From Embleya hyalina (GTDB taxonomy: Bacteria; Actinomycetota; Actinomycetes; Streptomycetales; Streptomycetaceae), in contig NZ_BIFH01000053.1 in the NCBI RefSeq assembly GCF_003967355.1, forward strand, positions 1 through 64,000: DNA of 64,000 bases, in the 5' to 3' direction. The notes under the pieces were generated by a model. The model was given only the letters and a program-made list of their open reading frames with translations. It made no database searches and was not told the DNA's origin. Position 1 is the first letter of the stretch; every line of letters begins with the position of its first letter. This document shows positions 57,146 to 64,000 of the stretch, piece by piece. The position numbers were made by a program, and so were the translations under genes.

Positions 57146-57577
57146 CTAGAGCTCGTGGTCCTGGGCCAGTTCCTCCCAGCGAATGCCGCGCAGCACAAGG
57201 TCGGCGTCCTTGCCCGACGGAACGTCCAAGCCGGTCTGGAACCAGATCACGGTGAGAGCGGAACGGTGCAGCACCGGGTCGAGTTCAACGGTGACCGCTG
57301 TCGAGCGGAAGGCGCCGATGCAGGCCACGGCAGGCAGCACCTCAACGGGGCCGAAGACGCCGGCAGCCCGGTCCGGGTACTCCCGGGAGGGGGAGACCAG
57401 ATGGACCGGCGCGGAGGGAAACGCACGTTCGGCCTGCCGCTGAAGGCTCCTGACCTTCATGTCGTTGATGGGCTTGCACGGGTAGCCCTCCAGCATCCCT
57501 CCATAGGTCGAAGACATTCGCAGCTCGGTGAGCTCGATCGAACGTCCGGATGAGAGGGCTATGCGGCTCAGCGACAT
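57146..57577 (-). CDS. Hypothetical protein
   Basis: This is a 143-residue protein with ATG at 57577. The sequence is coherent (LSRIALSSGRSIELTELRMS, GYPCKPINDMKVRSLQRQAE, TVIWFQTGLDVPSGKDADLV, RGIRWEELAQDHEL) and intact. It resembles small soluble proteins of unknown function found in Streptomyces. No domain is recognised. Confidence 0.65.
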   Translation of the reverse strand: MSLSRIALSSGRSIELTELRMSSTYGGMLEGYPCKPINDMKVRSLQRQAERAFPSAPVHLVSPSREYPDRAAGVFGPVEVLPAVACIGAFRSTAVTVELDPVLHRSALTVIWFQTGLDVPSGKDADLVLRGIRWEELAQDHEL

Positions 57578-57617
57578 GCCGACACCCTATGGACAAGATT
57601 CACTTCCGATACACGGC

Positions 57618-58022
57618 CTAGAGGTAGGAGATCTCGAAGGTCGCGGAGCCGTCGATCGACACCTCGTTGTCGAGAGTCAACCGGTTGCTCGGGGCGATGC
57701 GAACCCGGAAACCGGGGATCCGGCCTGCCGCCGGGGCGCTCTCGTCGTCGGGCGCGGTTGCGTCGACGAGTTCGGGCAGCTCGGCGGCGAGTTCCGCGGC
57801 CAGGTCGCCGGGCGTCTTCCCCAAGGTTGCGGCGGTCTGGGCGAGTTGGTCCTCGCCGATGATCGCGACGACCTGATCTGCGGTGATCGGCTCGTTGGGG
57901 CCGTCACCGATCCACGACCGGACCTGCGACTCCAGCCCGGCATCGGCCAGGCTCTCCGCCGAGATCGTCAAGGTCGTCGGCTCCACGTTCGCGCCGTTCT
58001 CGTCGGCCACGGACTCACTCAT
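57618..58022 (-). CDS. YidB/DUF937-like protein
   Basis: This is a 134-residue protein. I choose ATG 58022 because AAGGGA is seven bases upstream; the frame opens three codons earlier. The central segment TADQVVAIIGEDQLAQTAAT, LGKTPGDLAAELAAELPELV is the helical YidB/DUF937 motif. It is followed by a charged linker and a C-terminal beta part (VRIAPSNRLTLDNEVSIDGS). The family is widespread and of unknown function. Confidence 0.65.
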   Translation of the reverse strand: MSESVADENGANVEPTTLTISAESLADAGLESQVRSWIGDGPNEPITADQVVAIIGEDQLAQTAATLGKTPGDLAAELAAELPELVDATAPDDESAPAAGRIPGFRVRIAPSNRLTLDNEVSIDGSATFEISYL

Positions 58023-58119
58023 TCGGAACATCCCTTACACCGGATCCACGCGACACCGGATCCTCGCCCGACCAAAACGGCAGAAAAGCATCGCTGCGGG
58101 CACCTCCCGACCATCACGA

Positions 58120-58632
58120 GCGGCAACCACCGCCAGGGAGATCTTCGTCCGCGAACACGCCCGAACACCACAACTCCGCGATTTCAAGCCCTGGTTCGGA
58201 GAATGGTCGGCGCCTCCGGACCGGACGGCCAACCAGGTCATCCGACGCCCGTTCGACACCGTCATCCGATTCCCCGACGAACCCACCCCCAACGACGACG
58301 TCGGATATGGCATCGTCAGCCCGCGCCGAGCACTCCAATCCACGTCGGACCCGGGCCCGCGCGACGTCTCCCCACTGGTCGACGTCCGCAGCGCGAAATC
58401 GGCTCCGAAACCGAGCCCGTTCCCCACCGCGGCACCTCGCTCGACCCCGCTCCCCTCCACCGCCCTCGGGCAGGCCCCGCCGGCGGTGGCCACCGGATCG
58501 AACTCCACGGACGCCTCGGACGAGACCGTCCCGACGGCGGCCATCCTCGCGGCGGTGGCCGGCGCCGTATTCCTCGCCGCCGGTATCGCGGTGTTTCGGC
58601 GCGCCCGTCGAAACCGCCACCAGAGTTGCTGA
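58120..58632 (+). pseudogene. C-terminal piece of a membrane-anchored protein
   Basis: The frame ends in a 20-residue membrane helix (TAAILAAVAGAVFLAAGIAV) followed by FRRARRNRHQS, preceded by a Pro/Ser/Thr-rich stalk. This is the layout of a wall-spanning anchored protein, but there is no LPxTG. No ATG, GTG or TTG with a ribosome site opens the frame. It is therefore probably a 5'-truncated remnant. Confidence 0.35.
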
Positions 58633-59060
58633 CTTACCGTCCCCATCCGGTGGTGGTCTTGTCGGCGGGAGCGTGTATCCGTCCCGGCTTGTAGAACCGT
58701 GGTCCTTCTCGAACGCCACGGCCCGCGCGGGCCCGCCGCGGCCGTCACCACGTGCCCGTCGTCGTGCATGCGCGAGTCACCGGATCACTCCCGGCGTGGC
58801 GATCGTGGTGGAAGTCCTCTCGCCTGCCACGGTGTGCCCGCCCGCACCCGGCCCGTTTGCCGGGTCATCCTCGTTGCGTACCGGACCGACCACGCCCACG
58901 TCGAGGATCCGCGCTCGTGCTGGTGCGCCATCGGAGCCTGTGCGGCACCTGACCGTCCACCCGGATACATCCGCGGGGAGACACTTGCGCCCCCGGGACA
59001 CAGGATCACGATGCGCCGAAATCGATTGTTCACGCCCTGCCACTGCGCGATCATCCTCGG
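58633..59060. other. No gene seen
   Basis: Only compositional open frames are present before the small gene at 59061. Confidence 0.35.
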
Positions 59061-59357
59061 ATGGACGCGGATCGGACGCTGGTGCGGGTGGTGCAGACCT
59101 GTCACGGATTTCCGTCGCAGTGGAACGCCTGGACGGTGTCCGGCCGGTATCTGTATCTCCGCTACCGGCACGGCAAGGGCAGTGTCGAATGGCATCGCGG
59201 CCCGGATGCCGCGGACGACACGCCCGAGACGTGGGAGGCGGGCCTGTCGGGGCTCCTGGTCGAATGGGACGACGGCACCAATGGCGGCGACATCGATCTC
59301 GAGCACTTCCTCGCGGAAGCCGGTTTGGTGCTCGCACCGGATGCCGCAGTCGATTGA
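59061..59357 (+). CDS. Small hypothetical protein
   Basis: This is a 98-residue protein with ATG at 59061. It is compact and acidic: DADRTLVRVVQTCHGFPSQW, NAWTVSGRYLYLRYRHGKGS, GLSGLLVEWDDGTNGGDIDL, EHFLAEAGLVLAPD. Codon use is typical and the protein looks complete. It is not assigned to a family. Confidence 0.6.
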   Translation: MDADRTLVRVVQTCHGFPSQWNAWTVSGRYLYLRYRHGKGSVEWHRGPDAADDTPETWEAGLSGLLVEWDDGTNGGDIDLEHFLAEAGLVLAPDAAVD

Positions 59358-59531
59358 GCCCGCAGGCATCGAATGGCGCGCGCAACCGGACGTCCTTCGA
59401 CGGCGCGCGCGGAGTTCTCCAGTCGTGGGAGCAGTCGGTCGTCGCAGGGCGATGTGTGACGAAATTCGGGGGCGGCCGCACGGGGAGGATCGCCGTGGCC
59501 CCGCGCGGCAGTCCGAACTCGCCGATGCACA

Positions 59532-59975
59532 TCACCTCGTCCAGTTCTCCGTGTCCGGCGTCGGCCCGAGCCTGTGTGCCTCGTGCACGAAGGCGGCCGT
59601 CGACGTCGTGGGAGCGTCCGAACCGTAGAAGTACACGGCGGTGGACGTGCAGATCACGCCCACCACGCCCGCCTGCGGCTCGGGCCGGGGCGTGGTGTCG
59701 CGCCAACACCGGTCGAATCGGCGGCGCTCGAACTCCGTACTCGCCGGTCGGCCGAAGACCCGAAAGGGCAACTCCACATCGACCCACGCACGTCTCTCCT
59801 CGGCGGGGTGCCTCTCGTGTGCCTCCTTCTCCCTCTCGGCAGCCGCGAACTGCCGTTGGCACGCGTACAGTCCGCCGTGGAAGGTCACGACCGCCAGGGT
59901 GATCACGGCCAGGACGAACCGGCCGAGCCACAACAGGCAACAACCCATCGGCCGCGCATCGGGACGGGAAGACAT
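59532..59975 (-). CDS. Hypothetical membrane protein
   Basis: This is a 147-residue protein with ATG at 59975. It has one N-terminal membrane segment (CCLLWLGRFVLAVITLAVVT), a charged stretch (FAAAEREKEAHERHPAEERR) and a beta-rich end (GVVGVICTSTAVYFYGSDAP). The neighbouring frame beyond the stop stays protein-like (EVMCIGEFGLPRGATAILPV), so the gene may have been longer before an indel near 59540. Confidence 0.5.
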   Translation of the reverse strand: MSSRPDARPMGCCLLWLGRFVLAVITLAVVTFHGGLYACQRQFAAAEREKEAHERHPAEERRAWVDVELPFRVFGRPASTEFERRRFDRCWRDTTPRPEPQAGVVGVICTSTAVYFYGSDAPTTSTAAFVHEAHRLGPTPDTENWTR

Positions 59976-60460
59976 GCGCCCATCGTGTCCCGGAACTCCG
60001 CCCGGTAAGAGATCGTTGCGCACTCGCAACCCGCTCCGCCACGCACATCCCCTCGGCACGCCACGACGCGGGACGACCCCAACCCGGCACGCCACGCCCG
60101 GCCGGGCCCGGCTGCCACGGTCGAGACCGTGACCGCCGGCAATTCCATCGCCGACCATCGGCGTTGATACGGCCAGGTCCCGCTCGCGGGGATTCCTTCC
60201 GTCATGATCGCCGAGAAAACGGCAAGGGGCTTCCGCCTTCGTCCGGGCCCACGTCACACGGGGCGAGCCCGGATTTGCGCTTCGCGGCCGATTGAAGCCG
60301 ACCAACCCGACCGAGTGGATCGGGACCGGCTCCCACGACGCTCCAGCACGTGGTTCCAGCTTTCACGGCCGGATCCGCTCGACCACTACGCGGTTCTGCG
60401 GCAACTCCTCGTCCGGCACGCGGAGGATCTCGCCGGCAAGATCCATGCCTCTCCGCTCGG
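59976..60460. other. No certain gene
   Basis: A plus-strand frame ending at 60482 contains DHYAVLRQLLVRHAEDLAGK, which is protein-like, but it lacks a credible start. The rest shows nothing. Confidence 0.3.
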
Positions 60461-60870
60461 CTACCGATCAACGTCGACGTGAACCCCGCGCAGCCGAAGC
60501 CGGGTCTTCAGGAACTCCCTCTCCGACAACGTCTCCACCAGGCCATCGTCGCTCAGCTCCCCGACCGGCTCACGAGCCCGCGACAACGAGGCCCCGAGAC
60601 CTCCCGAAAGACCTTCAAAGCCGGCACGAGACCGGGAAGCGGATCGACCACCCGCAGCCTGACGGGTCCGTGCGCCGCGAGTAGAGCCTCCCGGACATCG
60701 TCGGGTGCCGGCCCCGGACCGGCGTGTTCGCACAGGTAGGTGCCGCAGGACCCGCACGCGAACTCGACGTCCCACCACAACTGGTCGCGGAGGATGAACC
60801 GGTTCACCTGTCGCACCGCCATACTGCCGCACTCGCAACGCGATGCGATCTTCGCCGTCCGACGGGTCAC
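60461..60870 (-). pseudogene. Cys-rich hypothetical protein, frameshifted
   Basis: GTG 60868-60870 overlaps the stop of the zinc-ribbon gene (GTGA). The protein starts TRRTAKIASRCECGSMAVRQ, then LWWDVEFACGSCGTYLCEHA; four to five Cys could bind zinc. Near 60600 the natural reading moves to the frame of VGELSDDGLVETLSEREFLK, TRLRLRGVHVDVDR, ending at 60461, whereas the uninterrupted frame stops at 60553. A two-base indel separates the halves. Confidence 0.5.
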
Positions 60871-61394
60871 CCGGGCTCCCCGACGTTCCACTCCCGCGGC
60901 AGATCCTCGCCGCAGAAGACGCAGACGAAGTCCTCCTCCCGCACGATGTTGAGCTCCCCGCAGGAGCGGCATCGGCGGAAGACCACCTCGTGCGTGAACC
61001 CGGACGGGCGATGGATCCCGATCCGGTCCAGGGCCTCGGCCACGGCCGGCCATGACCCGGCGTCCGGGCAGTAGCCGGTCGACTGGTTGCTGACCTCCTC
61101 GACCACCCACCGCCCGGACTCCTCACGGAAGCCCATCTCGCCGGCGCTCAGCACCTCTCCGCCGCCGGCACACACCACGTGCTCGCTGCGGCGCGGAGCC
61201 AGGCGCAGCACCCCGCCGCCGTCGACGACGAACGTGAACGGCTCGTTTAATTCATCCAGGTGCAGCCCGGAGACCCACGCGACGAAGTCCGCCGACGTAC
61301 GGATGCTCCGACCCTCACAGCCTGCCCGGACGAGCGCCTTCAACTCGACCGGACCCACATACCGATATCTCGGCCCCCGCATCTCCACGCGCAC
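60867..61394 (-). CDS. Zinc-ribbon hypothetical protein
   Basis: This is a protein of about 175 residues; TTG 61397, GTG 61394, GTG 61388 and ATG 61382 are possible starts and I list GTG 61394. The N-terminal part (YVGPVELKALVRAGCEGRSI, AWVSGLHLDELNEPFTFVVD) is an alpha/beta domain. The C-terminus is a clear zinc ribbon, CRSCGELNIVREEDFVCVFC, followed by GEDLPREW. It overlaps the next Cys-rich gene by four bases, so the pair was an operon. The role is unknown. Confidence 0.65.
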   Translation of the reverse strand: MRVEMRGPRYRYVGPVELKALVRAGCEGRSIRTSADFVAWVSGLHLDELNEPFTFVVDGGGVLRLAPRRSEHVVCAGGGEVLSAGEMGFREESGRWVVEEVSNQSTGYCPDAGSWPAVAEALDRIGIHRPSGFTHEVVFRRCRSCGELNIVREEDFVCVFCGEDLPREWNVGEPG

Positions 61395-61717
61395 CAACCT
61401 AGTGGCTCACACAGCCAGGACCTGGGGGATTACGGGCTCCGACGAAGACCACGAGCGTGAGACGGGCGCGAATCAGGCGTGCTTGGCCGTGCCGGTCCGT
61501 ACACAGGAGGTCCCGTCGTGCCGTACACCCGGTGATCGCCGGGGTCGACGTGCACGGGGCGCTTCGTTGTTTCCGAAGGTACTTCGTTCGGCGACCGGGG
61601 TGGTGTTGTCCAGGTTCGTCAAGCGCGTTGTGACGACGTCATGTTCCTGGCCGGTCGTGTTTGACGCCCGCGTGTGTCCGACACGGGGCTGCGGCAGCGC
61701 TACTTGTCCCCAGCGCC
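61395..61717. other. No gene seen
   Basis: This is the intergenic gap between the zinc-ribbon gene and the DUF6193-like fragment. No gene is recognised. Confidence 0.35.
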
Positions 61718-62137
61718 GTGATCTTGGACGATCGCCTGATGCCTGAAGCCCCCGACGTCCCCACCGCCTGGCGACAGCTACTGGAGCGCACTCCGGGAAC
61801 CCGGCAAGGGGACCCGCTGGTCGTCGAAGCGGCGCATGTCGAGCCAAGACTCCGCAGCCTCTACCCATGGCCGAGCCACGGCACTCTGAAGTTTCTGCGA
61901 TCCGCCCCGCCCTGGGATCGCTCGGATCCCGACGACCTGCCGTTCATCGTCTGCGGTGGGCCGCCCTACAAGGTCTACTCGGCCGGGTACACCACCCTGC
62001 TCGGCGAAGCAGACACACCAGAGGAAGCCGCCGCTCTCGTGGCCGCTCATCTCCCGTCCGACGGCGCGAACTCAAACGGTTGGACCAGGCCCGCGCATGG
62101 GGAACTCCCCGACCGACCCCCATGGGGAGTTACGTGA
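61718..62137 (+). CDS. DUF6193-like protein, probably N-terminally truncated
   Basis: The frame from GTG 61718 (or ATG 61739) encodes AWRQLLERTPGTRQGDPLVV, then the family core LYPWPSHGTLKFLR, DDLPFIVCGGPPYKVYSAGY, TTLLGEADTPEEAAALVAAH. This is the C-terminal part of DUF6193 proteins, whose full members are longer. The last 25 residues are unrelated Pro-rich sequence. It may be expressed as a short protein or be a remnant. Confidence 0.5.
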   Translation: MILDDRLMPEAPDVPTAWRQLLERTPGTRQGDPLVVEAAHVEPRLRSLYPWPSHGTLKFLRSAPPWDRSDPDDLPFIVCGGPPYKVYSAGYTTLLGEADTPEEAAALVAAHLPSDGANSNGWTRPAHGELPDRPPWGVT

Positions 62138-62361
62138 CCGTCCACAACTGCGCCGGATCAAGCCGGGATCGCTCGTTGCCTCGCGGGAGGTCGTGAGGGT
62201 CACGACGTTGTCGGCCCTGACGCAGCATCACGGGTCGCCTGACCGAGTGTTGCCCGGATCCGGGACGGCCCCCGTTTGGGGGTGTCAACTCCTTGAAGAC
62301 CGTCCGAAACCTGCGAGGCGCCTCGTCGCGGCACCATGGCGTGTGTGGTGGGTGACGGCCG

Positions 62362-62389
62362 GGGCCCGGCGCGCATGCGCGCCGGGCCC
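62362..62389. terminator. Perfect 28-bp palindrome
   Basis: A perfect palindrome with 14-base arms centred at GCATGC lies 46 bases past the end of the minus-strand LGFP gene. It can form a very stable hairpin in RNA from either strand. It fits a bidirectional terminator, without a T tract as is usual in Streptomyces. Confidence 0.6.
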
Positions 62390-62434
62390 TGTGCGTTCGT
62401 TGGTGTCGTTGTTCCGGTGGTGTCGTTTGTCGGT

Positions 62435-64000
62435 TTACCAGGTGCCGGGTGGGGCTCTCCATCCCTGGGCGGGGGCGTTGACGGTTCCGTCGGTGTTGGT
62501 GGTGAGGGTGCGGGTGGTGGTGGAGCCGTCTGCCCATTCGTACATCGCCCCGACGTCGGCGCGTTGGTTGCCGTCGAAGTCTCCGGCGAGTGCCTTGGTG
62601 TCGTTGTTGGACCATTGTCCGGGTCCGGAGCGCCATTTCTGGACGTCGTTGTCGAAGCCAGCGTCGGGTCGGGCGTGGAAGGTGAACAGTGCGGTGTCGC
62701 CGTTCCCGTAGTCGTACATCGCGCCCGTGTCGGCCCGGTGGTCGCCGTCGAAGTCGCCGGCGACGAGTTGTACGTGGTCCCATTCCCAGTTCCCGGCGGG
62801 TACGTTCCAGGACTTGACGGGATCGTTGAATCCGCCGTCGGCCCGCGACTTGAGCGTGAACAGGGCGACCGCGCCGCCGCTGGGGCTGCCGTAGCCGTAC
62901 ATGACGGCGATGTCGTCGCGCCCGTCGCCGTCGAAGTCCCCGCTCACGTATTTCCCGCGGGCCTGGCCCCAGTTCCCGGGGCCGCTGCGCCAGCTGGCGA
63001 GGGCGTCGTTGAAGGTGCCGTCGGGTTTGGCGGTCCAGGTCCAGGTGCCGGTGTCCTCGTTGCCGTGGTCGTAGATCATCGCGAGGTCGTCGCGGTGGTC
63101 GCCGTCGAAGTCGCCGGCGAGGAGGGCGGCCTTGGTCCAGTCCCGGGTGCCGGGTTCGGTGCGGGTGCCGGGGACGCCTTCGTCGAACGTTCCGTCGAGC
63201 CGGGCGGCGAAGGTGATCAGGCGGGTGCTGCCGTCGGGGTAGCCGTACAGCGCGGCGACGTCGTTGCGGCCGTCGCCGTTGAAGTCCCCGATCGCGTACT
63301 TGGCGCGCGCGTTGTCGAACCAGCCGGGGTGGCTGACCCACGCCTGCCGCGGGGCCCCGACGGTGCCGTCGGCGAGGCCGGGGGAGACGAAGAACGAGGT
63401 GGACTCGGATCCGTGGTCGTACGTCGTCAGGATGTCGGCGCGGTGGTCGCCGTCGAAGTCCCCGGTGTATTCGGTGCGTTGGCCGGCGGTGGAGTCGGCG
63501 GGGTTGGTGTGTGCGGTGGCGGTGTCCAGGACGGTGGTGTAGCGGATGTAGCCGCCCTGGAAGTCGCTGCGGTGCCCGCCGGCGACGGTGTACTGGTCGC
63601 CGGTGGGGAACCCGAGCGGTCCGCCCTCCCAGCCCTGCGCGGCCCAGGTCTGGCGGTCCTTGCCGTAGACCGGCCATGCCCCGGTGGTGGGCGACCAGTA
63701 CAGGGAGCCGGTGTCCGCGCCGGCGTGCAGGATGCGGAACTGCTGGTAGCGGCCGGGCTGTTTGAGGGTGGTGGGCGAGGCCTCCATGGACGGGAACCCG
63801 AGGTCGCCGCGCGCCCCGCCGCCGGCCTGCCAACGGTCGTAGAAGTCCCCGGTGATCGTGTGCGCGCCGGTCCCGCCCGGGCCGCCGGTCCAGGCGATGG
63901 CGCCGGTGCCTTCGTTGGTCCCGGCGAAGACGCTCACGGCGCCGACGGGTGTCCCGGCGCCGTCGAGGATGCGGTTCTCGTCGCTGACGGGGTAGCCGAG
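62435..64000 (-). CDS. LGFP/FG-GAP repeat protein, cut by the window edge
   Basis: The visible 520 or so residues are the C-terminal part; the reading frame is open at position 64000 (LGYPVSDENRILDGAGTPVG). LGFP-type repeats come first (GDLGFPSMEASPTTLKQPGR, GGPLGFPTGDQYTVAGGHRS). Five to six FG-GAP/VCBS blades follow, each with a DFDGDHRADI- or DFNGDGRND-type calcium-binding loop of Asp residues. Such proteins are normally exported and attached to the cell wall. The N-terminus with signal peptide and any enzyme domain lies outside the window. Confidence 0.8.
   Translation of the reverse strand, partial: LGYPVSDENRILDGAGTPVGAVSVFAGTNEGTGAIAWTGGPGGTGAHTITGDFYDRWQAGGGARGDLGFPSMEASPTTLKQPGRYQQFRILHAGADTGSLYWSPTTGAWPVYGKDRQTWAAQGWEGGPLGFPTGDQYTVAGGHRSDFQGGYIRYTTVLDTATAHTNPADSTAGQRTEYTGDFDGDHRADILTTYDHGSESTSFFVSPGLADGTVGAPRQAWVSHPGWFDNARAKYAIGDFNGDGRNDVAALYGYPDGSTRLITFAARLDGTFDEGVPGTRTEPGTRDWTKAALLAGDFDGDHRDDLAMIYDHGNEDTGTWTWTAKPDGTFNDALASWRSGPGNWGQARGKYVSGDFDGDGRDDIAVMYGYGSPSGGAVALFTLKSRADGGFNDPVKSWNVPAGNWEWDHVQLVAGDFDGDHRADTGAMYDYGNGDTALFTFHARPDAGFDNDVQKWRSGPGQWSNNDTKALAGDFDGNQRADVGAMYEWADGSTTTRTLTTNTDGTVNAPAQGWRAPPGTW

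Noticed and set aside
60204-60482. Plus-strand frame containing DHYAVLRQLLVRHAEDLAGK
   Set aside because: It has no ribosome site and poor sequence before this segment, and its end overlaps the antisense Cys-rich gene; too weak to call a gene.

Overview
The window is very GC-rich, its genes strongly prefer G or C at the third codon position, and GTG starts with purine-rich ribosome sites and 4-base ATGA/GTGA gene overlaps are common. Together with the family content this points to a Streptomyces-like actinomycete (Streptomycetaceae). The many broken genes and transposon scraps suggest a chromosome arm or another recombining region rather than the core.

1-2.8 kb: decayed DNA with an interrupted aminoglycoside-phosphotransferase-like gene (minus) and a multiply frameshifted, 3'-truncated rifampin phosphotransferase (rph) relic (plus). 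The rph relic stops exactly where the next block begins.

2.8-33.3 kb: a nearly complete phage-tail-like contractile injection system (eCIS type). The minus-strand run, in transcription order from about 23.06 kb, encodes inner tube, sheath, a beta-propeller, a tail-assembly-like protein, a tiny DUF6760-like protein, a long proline-rich repeat protein, a second tube protein, LysM hub, VgrG/gp5-like spike, gp25, a baseplate J-like protein, tail protein I, a second large baseplate protein, a 942-aa YVTN beta-propeller and a lectin-like protein. On the plus strand are a YVTN-like propeller, a PAAR-like tip candidate, a DUF4255 (Pvc16-like) cap protein, the AAA+ ATPase and a last gene of unknown type that could be cargo. 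Two paralogous NHL-propeller/Ig-like proteins sit between them on opposite strands. Unusual points are a roughly 310-residue Ala/Lys/Glu-rich helical insert inside the sheath, five beta-propeller genes in one cluster, and a final gene whose C-terminal half is built of about 14-residue tandem repeats.

33.3-43.2 kb: mobile-element debris (IS481-type 3' end, a group II intron remnant inside an IS5-type transposase remnant), two DUF6461 paralogues (one truncated), a NIPSNAP relic, a secreted cholesterol oxidase with palindromic upstream sites, and broken acetyltransferase, metallo-hydrolase and hypothetical genes.

43.5-48.9 kb: an intact catabolic-looking module. An alpha/beta hydrolase and an M24/creatinase-fold protein overlap on the minus strand, followed by a PucR-type regulator (minus) divergent from a POT-like transporter (plus).

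48.9-64 kb: an arm-like mix of fragments (IS630-type, NTPase, WD40, glycosyltransferase 2, IS5-type) interspersed with intact genes: a small secreted protein, an RNA ligase, a SUKH protein, several Streptomyces-type hypotheticals, a YidB/DUF937 protein, a zinc-ribbon protein, a DUF6193-like fragment and, running off the right edge, an LGFP/FG-GAP repeat protein.
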